Assembly: GCF_000060345.1 (NCBI RefSeq)
Contig: NC_008571.1
Span: forward strand, 806,001-870,000
Source: Christiangramia forsetii KT0803
GTDB taxonomy: Bacteria; Bacteroidota; Bacteroidia; Flavobacteriales; Flavobacteriaceae
DNA length: 64,000 nucleotides
Direction of reading: 5' to 3'
The notes under the pieces were generated by a model. That model was not told where the DNA came from, did not search any database, and saw nothing but the letters and a program-made list of their open reading frames with translations. Both the position numbers and the translations under genes were made by a program. Below, piece by piece: positions 52,095 through 62,257 of this stretch; position 1 is the stretch's first letter; the number at the start of each line of letters is the position of its first letter.

Positions 52095-53894
52095 TTAATT
52101 CTCCTTTATTATGTCTTGTTCTGTTCTTAAAGAATCCACTTTTTTAGGAGTTTCAACTTTTAAAGAATCCGGGAGTTCTTTCGTTTTGAATTTTAACGTG
52201 TCCATTTTTCTGTTCTTTAATACTTCTGGATTTAGTCTCGAATTTTTATCAAGCAACAAATCATCTTCTTCCCTTTCATCAAAGAATTCATCTGGTTCAT
52301 CGGGTAACGGAATACCTTTTATCTTGGTTAGTTCTGGTTCAGGTTGTCCTTTAAATAAGCCTTCCTTGCTAAGGATCCTGTCTTCTCCCCGCCAGTTGAA
52401 ACCCTGTAACTGTCTTGCGTTAGGAGGAAAGTCGGCTTCAGGGGTAAGATTTCCATCTACCTGGTTATAATAATAAATATCTTGAATTTGCTGATTTTCG
52501 AATAATATCTTAATTGAACTTGCCAGTGTCTTATTAATACCTATTAGTTCATTCTCGCTATTACGCATATAATTTAAAGTTTCGGTATTTTTATCAATCA
52601 CTACTTCGTGGAGTTGGTTATCCTTGAAATAACCCGTGAGTATTTTTCCTTTTAATTGGTTATAGCCTTCAATACTATCTTTCTGAATTAAAAATGCATT
52701 GTCAAAAACTAATAAAGAGTCCAGTTGCTCGGTTTTAGGATTGCTTTGAAGATGAATACTGTCTCCCGTCATTTGATTTTCACCCGACCATAGAACCGGT
52801 TTTCCATTACCTCGGCTAGTTAAATTAATAAGTTTGGTTAAACCAGATTGCTGATCAGAATATATGGAGTCACTTCTTCCACTCATAGTATTCTCCCCGG
52901 TTTGGTCTTCTTTAAAGATCCTGGCATCGTAAAAACCTCTTATAACGCGATTTTCGGGTTTTCCGGTAATCATTATGGTATCACTATGAATAAATAATGT
53001 GTCCCTTTCCTGGAGACTTGCAGCAAGGGCTTTTTTAGTTATAAAAACTGAATCTTTATCCCTGTAAACTTCGGCGTAATGACCACTAACCCTACTGTTA
53101 TTTATGGTGTCAATAACTCTGATATTATTAGTAGCAGAAGCAAAACTGTTTTTTCTGTTAAAATAAAGACTATCACCTTTAAGGATTCTATTGTCATAAT
53201 TGATCTGGGAATTCTTTACGAAATAACCATTATCTGCCCTGGTGTCGTAGAAGCCTCTTTCGCAATAAACAGTACTGGTTTCGCTTTCTATAGTTGAAGG
53301 TCCATACAAGTAGGCGTGACCACTATTAGAATAGAAATCAAGTTGTTCTGAATTTATTTTATATTCTGGGTTTGTAACTACAACACTGTCTACAAAACTA
53401 TATTTATCCTCCTCCATAAAGTACCTTCCAATAGTACTGGTAAGCACACTAGCGGTATCGGTTACTTTCCCTCCACTTCTATAATAAGCCTGTTGTTTAA
53501 TTCGGTCAAAAAACAAGCTATCAGTTTCCAATGTAGTTTGGGGTCTTTTCATTTTTACTTTACCACTGGCAAAGGCAAATTCAGTATCACCATTATATTC
53601 GGCGTAATTACTGGTCATGCTCACACTATCTCCCTGCTGCATACGAATATTACCATAAGCTTTGAAGAAATTAGCCTCCTTATAGAAAACTGCATTGTCG
53701 CACCAAACTTCAATCCCATCATGATCAAAATAAACCTGGTTGTCTACTTTACTTAATATAAGTGCACCGGGATATCTTTGTTCATTTTTTAAGGTTCTAT
53801 CAGAATCATAATTTATTTCCTGACTCGTTTGGGCATTCGCCAAAACCGAAATAAGTAAGACTATAAATAATATAGGAATAGAGGAAGTTTTCAA
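52095..53894 (-). CDS. OstA-like protein (LPS transport-related)
   Basis: 599 residues with a signal peptide (IPILFIVLLISVLANAQ, cleavage near residue 21). The mature protein has many short beta-strand repeats of the OstA/LptA jelly-roll type (YFDHDGIEVWCDNAVFY, GNIRMQQGDSVSMTSNYAEY, KGDSLYFNRKNSFASATN). LptA-like proteins bridge lipopolysaccharide from the inner to the outer membrane; this long Bacteroidota form is probably a periplasmic bridge with extra units. The last 80 residues are charged and disordered. Confidence 0.8.
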   Translation of the reverse strand: MKTSSIPILFIVLLISVLANAQTSQEINYDSDRTLKNEQRYPGALILSKVDNQVYFDHDGIEVWCDNAVFYKEANFFKAYGNIRMQQGDSVSMTSNYAEYNGDTEFAFASGKVKMKRPQTTLETDSLFFDRIKQQAYYRSGGKVTDTASVLTSTIGRYFMEEDKYSFVDSVVVTNPEYKINSEQLDFYSNSGHAYLYGPSTIESETSTVYCERGFYDTRADNGYFVKNSQINYDNRILKGDSLYFNRKNSFASATNNIRVIDTINNSRVSGHYAEVYRDKDSVFITKKALAASLQERDTLFIHSDTIMITGKPENRVIRGFYDARIFKEDQTGENTMSGRSDSIYSDQQSGLTKLINLTSRGNGKPVLWSGENQMTGDSIHLQSNPKTEQLDSLLVFDNAFLIQKDSIEGYNQLKGKILTGYFKDNQLHEVVIDKNTETLNYMRNSENELIGINKTLASSIKILFENQQIQDIYYYNQVDGNLTPEADFPPNARQLQGFNWRGEDRILSKEGLFKGQPEPELTKIKGIPLPDEPDEFFDEREEDDLLLDKNSRLNPEVLKNRKMDTLKFKTKELPDSLKVETPKKVDSLRTEQDIIKEN

Positions 53895-54119
53895 TCTTAT
53901 TTTTTTTCAAAAGTAATTAAATTCGACGGATTGTATTTCGGGAATAAAACCTAGTTGAAAATAGCGGACACTAAAAATTAACTTAATATGGGCACGTTTA
54001 TTAGCCTCAAATCCTAAAGATTTCTAAATTTTTTACGTTTTAAGATAACCTTAACTCTTAAAGCTAAACCAAAGCAGCTTTCTCTTCGTAAGTTTCGGTA
54101 GAAAACTAAATATTTAATT

Positions 54120-54965
54120 ATGAAAAAACCCTTAGTCAAGGTAGATGTGGTTGACGCATCTTCCAAAAATTCGAAAAATAACTCGCGAAGGAAGTTCATT
54201 AAGTTGAGCGGACTTGGTATAGCAGGATCCAGTTTTTTATTATATGGATGTAGCGAAGATGATATGTTTGATCCTGGTGCACCTACCGGAAGTCCTGATC
54301 CTATGGAACCAGAGGAGCCGGAAGAGCCAGAAAATCCAGAGCCAGAAGTATTTGATTTAGGACCTGGAAATTTAGGTATCCTTAACTATGCTTATGCATT
54401 AGAGCAGCTTGAAGCGGCATTTTACACAGAAATGACTGAAGGTGCTTATTATCAAGGATTGGCAGATGATTCTGAGGAAAAACAAATACTTGAAGATACA
54501 TGGTATCATGAGGTAATTCATAGGGAATTCTTTAGGTCAGCTATAGGTACTGCAACTGAAGCTACTCCAGAAGCAATGCTTCCTGATATAGAGTTTGATT
54601 TTTCTAGTGTAGATTTTGATAGTAGAGATGCGGTTTTAGGAACTGCTCTTGTTCTTGAAGATACAGGTGTTTCTGCCTATAACGGCGCTGGTAATTTAAT
54701 TGATGTGGATGCCGAATTAGGTGATGTTTATTTAGGACTTGCTGGTAAAATTGTATCGGTTGAAGCAAGACACGCTTCTGCATTTGCTGATCTTATTAAT
54801 CCAGATACCGATGCATTTGCTAGAGATGAAGTATTAGTTTCCATTGATGGAGTTGGTCCAGCATTCGATAAAGCTACAGATCCTGCAGATGTTTTAACTG
54901 CAGTGGTAGGCACTGGATTTGTAGTAACTGAGTTTACTGCAACTGAACTACCAATGGAGCAATAG
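54120..54965 (+). CDS. Exported ferritin-like protein, lipoprotein form
   Basis: 281 residues. The N-terminus has a twin-arginine-like motif (NSRRKFIKLSG) before a hydrophobic segment ending in a lipobox (SSFLLYGC), so Tat export and lipid anchoring are predicted. A Pro/Glu linker follows (residues 63-81), then a Ferritin_2-type four-helix bundle with ALEQLEAAFYTEM, YHEVIHREFFR, LEDTGVSAYNG and SVEARHASAFADL: the Glu and His residues expected for a di-iron site. Role unknown. The second gene starts 29 nt downstream. Confidence 0.82.
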   Translation: MKKPLVKVDVVDASSKNSKNNSRRKFIKLSGLGIAGSSFLLYGCSEDDMFDPGAPTGSPDPMEPEEPEEPENPEPEVFDLGPGNLGILNYAYALEQLEAAFYTEMTEGAYYQGLADDSEEKQILEDTWYHEVIHREFFRSAIGTATEATPEAMLPDIEFDFSSVDFDSRDAVLGTALVLEDTGVSAYNGAGNLIDVDAELGDVYLGLAGKIVSVEARHASAFADLINPDTDAFARDEVLVSIDGVGPAFDKATDPADVLTAVVGTGFVVTEFTATELPMEQ

Positions 54966-54994
54966 ATTAATCTTTAATAAAAAAAACTAATAAT

Positions 54995-55834
54995 ATGAGT
55001 CTTATAAAATTTTTAGATAATATATCTAATACAAATTCGATGAATGCTAAAGGTTCCCGAAGGGATGCTTTTAAGCAGTTCAAAACTTTTGGAAAAGGTG
55101 CTGCCATAGCTTCTATCCCATTTGGATTGGCAGCGAGTAGTACTAAATCAAAAGCAGCTGGATTTTCTATGGCCAGTGCGGCCATGCAAGCTTCACCAAC
55201 AGATGTATTGAACTTTGCCTTAACTTTGGAATATCTGGAAGCAGAATTCTATAACATGGGATTAGAATCAGGTATTATTGCTGATGAAAACATGACTGTT
55301 TTTGAAACCATTTCAAAACACGAAGATGATCACGTGGAATTTTTAGTGAATGCGCTTGGTGAAAATGCAATTGCAAAACCAACTTTCGATTTCACAGCAG
55401 GGGGCCTTGTAGACCCTTTTGGGAATTATGATGACTTTCTAGCACTTGCGCAGGGATTTGAAGATACTGGTGTACGTGCTTATAAAGGACAAGCAGTAGC
55501 ATTGGCAGGTGATGATACCCTTCTGGAGTATGCTTTACAGATTCATTCTGTAGAAGCTAGACATGCTTCCAAGGTGAGAAGAATACGCGGTGAAAAAGGT
55601 TGGGTAACCGGAGGTGATGCGGCTAGTAATGGTATTCCATTGACGCAATTCGATGCTATTTATGCAGGTGAAGCAAATACCATGCAAGGAGGTGTAGAAC
55701 TTGCTACGCTATTTGATGAATTTGGAGGAGCTCAGGCTGTACAGGAAGCCTTTGATGAGCCATTAACTATGGATGAAGTACTTGCTATTGGTGGTCTCTT
55801 TATAGTATCTGAAGAAGATGGTAGTGACGGATAG
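54995..55834 (+). CDS. Exported ferritin-like protein, second paralogue
   Basis: 279 residues, Ferritin_2 family. Tat-like N-terminus (GSRRDAFKQFKTFGKGAA) without lipobox, so a soluble periplasmic protein or uncleaved anchor. Metal-site helices: LTLEYLEAEFYNMG, ISKHEDDHVEFLV, GFEDTGVRAYKGQ and IHSVEARHASKVRR. It is clearly related to the preceding gene (same VEARHAS and EDTGV.AY motifs) and shares its operon; a bidirectional terminator closes the unit. The two may assemble together, one giving membrane attachment. Confidence 0.82.
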   Translation: MSLIKFLDNISNTNSMNAKGSRRDAFKQFKTFGKGAAIASIPFGLAASSTKSKAAGFSMASAAMQASPTDVLNFALTLEYLEAEFYNMGLESGIIADENMTVFETISKHEDDHVEFLVNALGENAIAKPTFDFTAGGLVDPFGNYDDFLALAQGFEDTGVRAYKGQAVALAGDDTLLEYALQIHSVEARHASKVRRIRGEKGWVTGGDAASNGIPLTQFDAIYAGEANTMQGGVELATLFDEFGGAQAVQEAFDEPLTMDEVLAIGGLFIVSEEDGSDG

Positions 55835-55856
55835 AAATTATCCTGATTATATAAAT

Positions 55857-55887
55857 AAAAACGGCTACCAATTGGTAGCCGTTTTTT
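55857..55887. terminator. Bidirectional intrinsic terminator between ferritin-like genes and purA
   Basis: aaaacggctacca is followed directly by its complement tggtagccgtttt with only a few unpaired bases (aatt), flanked by A and T runs. It serves both converging units. Confidence 0.9.
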
Positions 55888-55908
55888 ATACTTGGAATTT
55901 TATAAAAC

Positions 55909-57180
55909 CTATCGCGTGATAGTTTGCTTTCTATCAGGACCCACTGAAACAATGGTAATAGGCGTTTCAAGTTCCTTTTCCAGAAAATCTACATATTCAT
56001 TAAACTCTTTTGGTAATGAAGAAGCATCAGTCATTTTTGTAAGGTCTTCTTCCCAGCCTTTTACTTCCGTATATACAGGTTCTATATTTCCTGATTCAAT
56101 ATTAAAAGGAAGATGCGTAATCTCTTTACCTTTATACTTATAAGCGGTACAAACCTTTAGGGTATCAAAACCGCTAAGTACATCACCTTTCATCATTATA
56201 AGCTGGGTAATACCATTTACCTGAACAGCATATTTTAAAGCTACAAGATCCAACCACCCACATCGTCTCTTTCTGCCAGTGGTAGCTCCAAATTCATTTC
56301 CAACTTTACCCATTCGTTCTCCTACTTCATCAAAAAGTTCAGTAGGGAAAGGGCCGCTACCCACTCTTGTGGTATAGGCTTTAAAAATACCAAATGCTTC
56401 TCCAATTTCTCTTGGAGCAACACCAAGTCCGGTACATGCGCCAGCAGCTGTAGTATTAGATGAAGTTACAAAAGGGTAGGTTCCAAAATCAATATCGAGA
56501 AGAGATCCCTGGGCTCCTTCAGCCAGAATACTTTTACCAGACTTCATTGCCTGGTGAAGATATTCTTCACTGTCAATAAAAGTTAGTTCTTTTAAAGTAT
56601 CTACAGCGGTACAGAATTCTTTTTCTAATTCTTTAAGATCGTACTGAACATCTACATCGTAGAAAGCGATCATTTTTTCATGCTTATCAGCAAGAGCGCG
56701 ATATCTGTCTTTCCAGTCTTCTAATTCCAGATCTCCCACACGCAAGCCGTTTCTACCTGTTTTGTCCATATAGGTAGGCCCAATTCCTTTAAGAGTTGAA
56801 CCTATCTTCGCTTTTCCTTTTGAAGCTTCAGAAGCGGCATCCAGCAAACGATGGGTTGGTAGAATTAAATGGGCTTTTCTTGATATTACAAGTTTAGATT
56901 TATAATCTATTTTGTGTTTAGCAAGATTATCCAGTTCTCGTTTAAAGATAACCGGATCTATTACTACACCATTACCTACAAGATTGATGCTGTCATCATG
57001 AAATATACCCGAGGGGATGGTATGTAAAACGTGTTTTTGACCATCGAATTCTAAAGTGTGCCCTGCATTTGGGCCGCCTTGAAAACGTGCAATAATATCG
57101 TATTTGGAGGTTAGGACGTCAACTATTTTTCCTTTTCCTTCATCACCCCATTGAAGACCTAGTAGTAAATCTACTGCCAT
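55909..57180 (-). CDS. purA: Adenylosuccinate synthetase
   Basis: 423 residues, full length. GTP-binding loop GLQWGDEGKGK at the N-terminus (catalytic Asp13 in WGDEGKGK), FQGGPNAGHT near residue 34, KGIGPTYMDKTGRNG near 127, and the TTGRKRRCGWLD segment near 300. First committed step from IMP to AMP: IMP + Asp + GTP. It is the last gene of the relA/spoT-fur-purA row (12 nt after fur). purA is a known target of stringent control through ppGpp, which fits its place here. Confidence 0.97.
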   Translation of the reverse strand: MAVDLLLGLQWGDEGKGKIVDVLTSKYDIIARFQGGPNAGHTLEFDGQKHVLHTIPSGIFHDDSINLVGNGVVIDPVIFKRELDNLAKHKIDYKSKLVISRKAHLILPTHRLLDAASEASKGKAKIGSTLKGIGPTYMDKTGRNGLRVGDLELEDWKDRYRALADKHEKMIAFYDVDVQYDLKELEKEFCTAVDTLKELTFIDSEEYLHQAMKSGKSILAEGAQGSLLDIDFGTYPFVTSSNTTAAGACTGLGVAPREIGEAFGIFKAYTTRVGSGPFPTELFDEVGERMGKVGNEFGATTGRKRRCGWLDLVALKYAVQVNGITQLIMMKGDVLSGFDTLKVCTAYKYKGKEITHLPFNIESGNIEPVYTEVKGWEEDLTKMTDASSLPKEFNEYVDFLEKELETPITIVSVGPDRKQTITR

Positions 57181-57192
57181 GAATTTCTAAAC

Positions 57193-57648
57193 TTAATTGG
57201 TTGATTTTTTGTTTCCGTAGAAGTATAGAGAATGCTTATTGATCTCAATATCAAAAACTTCTTCTATTGTTTGTTTGATGCTCTGTATCCTTGGATCGCA
57301 GAATTCAATAACTTCCCCGGTATCTGTAAGTATTATATGATCGTGCTGGCGGTCAAAATATGATTTTTCATATTGTGACTGGTTCTGACCAAACTGATGT
57401 TTTCTAACTAAGCCACACTCCAATAATAATTCAATAGTATTATATAAAGTGGCACGGCTCACACGATATTTCTTGTTCTTCATTTTAATATAAAGAGATT
57501 CAATATCGAAATGATCTTCAGCATTATAAATCTCCTGAAGAATAGCAAAACGCTCCGGTGTCTTCCGGTGCCCCTTGTCTTCAAGATACTTGGTGAAAAC
57601 GTTTTTAACGACCGCCTGATCGTTTTTATTTACGACTTTTTTACTCAT
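57193..57648 (-). CDS. fur: Fur family transcriptional regulator
   Basis: 151 residues: N-terminal winged helix ([28 protein letters not shown] ... [19 protein letters not shown], here shortened) and a C-terminal dimerisation domain with [18 protein letters not shown] that holds the regulatory His/Glu metal ligands. The CxxC pairs of structural-zinc Fur proteins are not seen. It may sense iron, peroxide (PerR-like) or zinc; the ligand set does not decide. It follows relA/spoT by 23 nt and precedes purA by 12 nt. Confidence 0.88.
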   Translation of the reverse strand: MSKKVVNKNDQAVVKNVFTKYLEDKGHRKTPERFAILQEIYNAEDHFDIESLYIKMKNKKYRVSRATLYNTIELLLECGLVRKHQFGQNQSQYEKSYFDRQHDHIILTDTGEVIEFCDPRIQSIKQTIEEVFDIEINKHSLYFYGNKKSTN

Positions 57649-57671
57649 AATTGCTTTGCAAAGGTAAAAGT

Positions 57672-59882
57672 TTATTCACGGCTAACCTTGTCTATCCCGT
57701 TAATTTTTTTCAACCTCTGGATGATGGTATTCAGGATATTATTATTTTTTACAACAAGTGTAATACGGCCACTGAATACCCCATCTGAACTGTCAAAATT
57801 CAGATTTTGCATATTCACATGCATATTGCTGGAAATCTCCTGGGTAATCTCACTTACAAGACCAAGATTATCTATTCCCTGAAGTTTGATAACCGCCTTA
57901 AAGTCCTGTTGAGAACTATCTATCCATTTTGCCTGGATAATCCTGTAGGCATAATTACTCTGGAGTTGAAGGGCATTAGGGCAGTCTTTTTTATGGACTT
58001 TGATCCCATCATTAACCGAAATAAATCCAAATACAGTATCACCCGGAATAGGGTTGCAACAATTAGATAATTTATATTCCAGTTTTTCCTCTTCTTTTCC
58101 AAAAACTAACTGATCGTACTTCGCCGTGATCTCATCTTTATTAAGATCTGATGCTACCTGAGGTTTCTTGATCTTGCTTTTAAAATAACTCACAATAGAG
58201 TTGCTCCTGGAAGATGCAAAGTCTTTTAGCAACTGGTTGTCAATCTTGCCAATACCTACACGATAGAAAAGGTCCAGACTGGTTTTGAGATTGAAAAAAA
58301 CGACCAGTTCATTTATAGATTTTTCGTTGAATTGAATCTTCTGTGCCTTTAGCTTTCTGGCAAGCACCGCTTTTCCTTCTTCTGCAATTTCCTTCTTTTC
58401 ATCTTTTAAAGAAGATTTGATCTTTGCTCTTGCCCTGGCGGTGTTTGCATAATCCAGCCAGTTAATATTTGGTTTGGCATTATCTGAAGTGATAATTTCA
58501 ACCTGGTCTCCGCTCTTTAGCTCATGGCTTAATGGCACCAGCTTATTGTTAACCCGTGAGCCACGTGTGTGTATGCCAATTTCAGTATGAATGCTAAAAG
58601 CAAAATCTAATGGTGTAGAACCTTTTGGAAGTGATTTTAAATCACCCTGGGGAGTAAAAACAAAAATTTCTTTTGAATAGAGGTTCAGTTTGAATTGTTC
58701 TACAAAATCAATAGCACTAACATCTGAACTTTCCAGCGCTTCCTGTAAACGAGAGACCCATTCTTCAAAACCTCTTTCTTCTTTATTATTTTCTCCCTGT
58801 TTATATTTGTAGTGAGCAGCATAACCTTTTTCAGCAATCTCATTCATACGCTCGCTTCTTATCTGAACTTCTACCCAACGCCCTTTTGGTCCCATTACTG
58901 TTATATGCAATGCTTCGTAGCCGGTAGACTTTGGGGAAGAGATCCAGTCTCTTAATCGGGTAGGATTAGGTCTAAAGTGATCTGTAACGATAGAATATAT
59001 TTTCCAGGCTAGAAATTTCTCCTGTCCGGGTTCTCCTTTATAAATGATACGAATCGCAAATTTGTCATAGATCTCATCAAAACTAATATTCTGAGCTTTG
59101 ATCTTTTTATTGATGGAATAAATAGATTTAGGTCTTCCCTTAATCTCATAGTCCAGTTCTTCCTGATCCAGGGAATCCTGAATGATTTTACTGAATTCCT
59201 TGATATAAAGATCCTGTTCCTCTTTACTTTCCTTGATTTTTGTAAGAATATCACTATAAACCTCCGGCTCCGTGTATTTTAGACCCAGGTCTTCAAGTTC
59301 AGTTTTAATATTGTATAAACCTATTCTATGGGCGAGGGGAGCGTATATATAAAGTGTTTCTGAAGCGATCTTAATTTGCTTATCAGGCCGCATCGCATCC
59401 ATAGTTTGCATATTATGCAACCGGTCTGCAATTTTAATGATGATCACCCTTACGTCATCATTTAAAGTAAGTAGCATCTTTCTGAAATTTTCAGCCTGAA
59501 GGGATACATCCTTATCTTTTTTTAGACTGGAAATCTTGGTGAGACCGTCTACAATTTTGGCAACAGTTTTTCCAAATGTTTTTTGCAGATCTTCAAGAGT
59601 ATATTTGGTGTCTTCAACCACATCGTGGAGCAGGGCAGCGGCAATGGAAGTCCCATCCAGACCAATCTCTGAAGCTACGATCTTTGCTACTGCAATAGGA
59701 TGAAATATATAGGCTTCGCCAGATTTTCTTCGCTGGTCTTTATGGGCATCCACAGCCATATCAAAGGCTGTCCGGATGAGCTTTTTATCATCGTCGGTAA
59801 GCGTTTGATAACTTATACGCAGCAATTCTTTATACTGCCGTGCAATTTGTTTGTTTTCTTTTACGATAGCCTCCTCTGTCAT
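57672..59882 (-). CDS. relA: (p)ppGpp synthetase/hydrolase, RelA/SpoT family
   Basis: 736 residues with all four domains of a Rel enzyme: HD hydrolase ([21 protein letters not shown] near residue 88), synthetase ([39 protein letters not shown]), TGS ([22 protein letters not shown] near 395) and a C-terminal ACT domain after the conserved CCNPIPGD. The HD His-Asp pair and the synthetase motifs are intact, so both making and breaking of the alarmone are expected. First gene of the row with fur and purA. Confidence 0.96.
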   Translation of the reverse strand: MTEEAIVKENKQIARQYKELLRISYQTLTDDDKKLIRTAFDMAVDAHKDQRRKSGEAYIFHPIAVAKIVASEIGLDGTSIAAALLHDVVEDTKYTLEDLQKTFGKTVAKIVDGLTKISSLKKDKDVSLQAENFRKMLLTLNDDVRVIIIKIADRLHNMQTMDAMRPDKQIKIASETLYIYAPLAHRIGLYNIKTELEDLGLKYTEPEVYSDILTKIKESKEEQDLYIKEFSKIIQDSLDQEELDYEIKGRPKSIYSINKKIKAQNISFDEIYDKFAIRIIYKGEPGQEKFLAWKIYSIVTDHFRPNPTRLRDWISSPKSTGYEALHITVMGPKGRWVEVQIRSERMNEIAEKGYAAHYKYKQGENNKEERGFEEWVSRLQEALESSDVSAIDFVEQFKLNLYSKEIFVFTPQGDLKSLPKGSTPLDFAFSIHTEIGIHTRGSRVNNKLVPLSHELKSGDQVEIITSDNAKPNINWLDYANTARARAKIKSSLKDEKKEIAEEGKAVLARKLKAQKIQFNEKSINELVVFFNLKTSLDLFYRVGIGKIDNQLLKDFASSRSNSIVSYFKSKIKKPQVASDLNKDEITAKYDQLVFGKEEEKLEYKLSNCCNPIPGDTVFGFISVNDGIKVHKKDCPNALQLQSNYAYRIIQAKWIDSSQQDFKAVIKLQGIDNLGLVSEITQEISSNMHVNMQNLNFDSSDGVFSGRITLVVKNNNILNTIIQRLKKINGIDKVSRE

Positions 59883-59917
59883 AGGTTAAAAATACAATTA
59901 AGATTAAAAGGAAACAA

Positions 59918-61156
59918 CTAAATACCAGCCTTCAAATTGCGATATCGCTGTAGGAGACTGGGATGCGAGAAATGTACAAAAATATAAGCTTTATGTGGAG
60001 TTAAATTGCTTAATGTATTTTTTGATAATTTCTTCAGACTTGAAATCAGGAAACTGCCATCGTACGTGTTTTTTGCAAAATTATCTGCCTGATATTCAAA
60101 TTTTCTGGATATATAATTCATAATAAGCCCTGTGATTTCTGAAATTGGACTATATAGAATCCCAAAGGCTACCAGGCCAATATGAAAACTGGGTTCAGCA
60201 ACACCCAAAGCCTGTGATAACAAAGGATTTCCAACAAAAAGGGATAGTAACCAAAGCGTAAAACCAGTCGTTAAAATGGAAGCGGTCAGGTTAACAATAA
60301 TATGATTCTTTTTATAGTGTCCTACCTCATGGGCGAGTACGGCCACAATCTCTTCTTCTTCCAGGTCGTTGATTAAAGTATCATAAAGGGTGATTCTTTT
60401 TTCACTTCCAAAACCTGAAAAATAGGCGTTGGCTTTGGTACTTCTTTTTGAACCGTCGATCACAAAAATGTTATCAAGTTTGAATCCTACATTTTTGGCA
60501 TATGCTTCAATCTTGGATCTCAAAGAACCATCATTTAACGGTGTTTGTTTATTGAATAACGGCACAATGAGTTTTGCGTAGAACATATTCATAAATACTG
60601 AAAAAACCGCTACTAATATCCAGGCATACCACCAAAAATCATCACCGGCGAATTGATAGAACCATACTATTAGAGCGAGAATCCCACCACCTACTATAAC
60701 CGTCATAGCGAGTCCTTTTATTTTATCAAGAAAGAAAGTTCCTTTTGTAGTTTTATTGAAGCCATATTTTTCTTCTATACTAAAAGTACTATACCAGGAG
60801 AAAGGTGTCATTAAAATATCACTCCCCAGCATGATGATTCCGAAGAAGATTAAAGCAATTAAAATAGCATTGTCACTTATACTTCTGGCTATTTCATCTA
60901 CATAGGCAAAACCATCAAAAACGATAAATCCCAGCGTTAGCAATACAGAAAATGTAGAAGTGATGATCCCAAATTTGAATCTTTCCTTTTTATAACGCTG
61001 AGATTTTTCGTATTCCTCTGTATCGTAAACGTCTTCTAACTCATTTGGAATCGGATCGTTGAAATGTTTTGCATTAAGCGCATCAAGTATTTTGTCAAAT
61101 ATAAAATCGATCACAATAATTCCGATGATGATATAAAATAGGGTTTCTGAATTCAA
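59918..61156 (-). CDS. M48 family Ste24-type metallopeptidase
   Basis: 412 residues, several membrane helices and the zinc motif HEVGHYKKNH near residue 275, with the third ligand in EYQADNFAK (KFEYQADNFA) further on. This is the layout of CAAX prenyl protease 1 (Ste24) relatives; in bacteria they take part in quality control of membrane proteins. It lies 35 nt upstream of relA/spoT on the same strand. Confidence 0.9.
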   Translation of the reverse strand: MNSETLFYIIIGIIVIDFIFDKILDALNAKHFNDPIPNELEDVYDTEEYEKSQRYKKERFKFGIITSTFSVLLTLGFIVFDGFAYVDEIARSISDNAILIALIFFGIIMLGSDILMTPFSWYSTFSIEEKYGFNKTTKGTFFLDKIKGLAMTVIVGGGILALIVWFYQFAGDDFWWYAWILVAVFSVFMNMFYAKLIVPLFNKQTPLNDGSLRSKIEAYAKNVGFKLDNIFVIDGSKRSTKANAYFSGFGSEKRITLYDTLINDLEEEEIVAVLAHEVGHYKKNHIIVNLTASILTTGFTLWLLSLFVGNPLLSQALGVAEPSFHIGLVAFGILYSPISEITGLIMNYISRKFEYQADNFAKNTYDGSFLISSLKKLSKNTLSNLTPHKAYIFVHFSHPSLLQRYRNLKAGI

Positions 61157-61187
61157 GTTCTGTAATTTGAGATTTATAATTTTATGT

Positions 61188-61257
61188 GATCCTGAAACAA
61201 TCCCGATAGTTATCGGGACAGAATGACGTCCTTCACTTTATGACACTTTTAGTACAG
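61188..61257. repeat. Dispersed palindromic repeat, half copy (copy 3)
   Basis: The right arm only: CCTGAAACAATCCCGATAGT then TATCGGGACAGAATGACG, followed by a short remnant of the end. Copy 1 at 3450-3612 has the same TCC.GATAGTTATCGGGA insert. It lies between the M48 gene and the RNA methyltransferase gene. Confidence 0.7.
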
Positions 61258-61281
61258 CATTTTATTAATTAATGCCTATTG

Positions 61282-62103
61282 TTAATGCAAGCTGTTTTCG
61301 ACTAACCTTTGTCTTTTCGCTTCAAAAATAAGAATTCCAGCTGCGACAGAAACATTCATCGAATCTATTTTACCGTGCATTGGAATTATGATATTCTGAG
61401 TTGAATTTTCCAGCCATTCGTTACTTAATCCCGTAGCTTCGGTTCCCATTATTATTGCGGAAGCTTCTTTAAAATTTATATCGGAATAAGGTTTTGATGC
61501 CTGCAAGGCCGCGGCATAAATATGAATTTTTTGTGCTTGTAGAAATTGAATGATTTCGGAAGTTGTTCCCGTAGCGATCTTATTCGTAAATAAACTGCCA
61601 ACACTACTTCTTATAATATTTGGATTATAGAGATCTGTTTTTGGATTAGCGATGATCACAGCATCTACAGCTGCGGCATCCGCAGTTCTTAAAATAGCTC
61701 CGATATTTCCGGGTTTTTCAGGTGCTTCTGCTACTAAGATCAGTGGGAAAGGATGCTCAAAACTTAAATTTTCAACTGGATGTTCAATATTTCTGAAAAC
61801 TGCTAAAAGGCCTTCCGTACTTCCGCGGTAAGCTATTTTATCATACACTTCCTTGTTTATCTCCGTGATTTCAGCAGCTTCATGCTCGTTTGCCTTAGCC
61901 ATTTCTAGCACTTCCTGGAAGTCGATCAATTCAGGAACAAAATAAAGATGAAGCGGCAAATACCCACCTTTTAGAGCAAGGTTCACCTCTCTTTTTCCTT
62001 CTACAATGAAAGAGTTTTCTTTTCTGCGATTACGCGATTTTTCCTGTAACTGGAGTAGCCATTTTATTTCTTTATTTTGCTGACTTGTGATCTTCTTGAG
62101 CAT
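61282..62103 (-). CDS. TrmH/SpoU family RNA 2'-O-methyltransferase
   Basis: 273 residues: N-terminal substrate-binding domain (SQQNKEIKWLLQLQEKSRNR) and a SPOUT domain with the three knot motifs AEAPEKPGNIGAILRTADA, IIMGTEATGLS and IPMHGKIDSMNVSVAAGIL. Methylates ribose of rRNA or tRNA; the target nucleotide is not evident. Monocistronic. Confidence 0.92.
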   Translation of the reverse strand: MLKKITSQQNKEIKWLLQLQEKSRNRRKENSFIVEGKREVNLALKGGYLPLHLYFVPELIDFQEVLEMAKANEHEAAEITEINKEVYDKIAYRGSTEGLLAVFRNIEHPVENLSFEHPFPLILVAEAPEKPGNIGAILRTADAAAVDAVIIANPKTDLYNPNIIRSSVGSLFTNKIATGTTSEIIQFLQAQKIHIYAAALQASKPYSDINFKEASAIIMGTEATGLSNEWLENSTQNIIIPMHGKIDSMNVSVAAGILIFEAKRQRLVENSLH

Positions 62104-62257
62104 AACCGTAAAAATATGGAATACTGATTAGAACTAAGATATTTAGTTTTTAGAATGTTCTAGTATGGGGATTTGTAAGATATCCAATATCATTTCGACC
62201 ATTTTATGGTCTCTTTATAGACAAACTGAACAATTCAACAAAATTAAACCACTAACC

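Noticed and set aside
62165-62257. Upstream start for the lipoprotein gene
   Set aside because: Would hide the perfect lipoprotein signal that starts at 62258.
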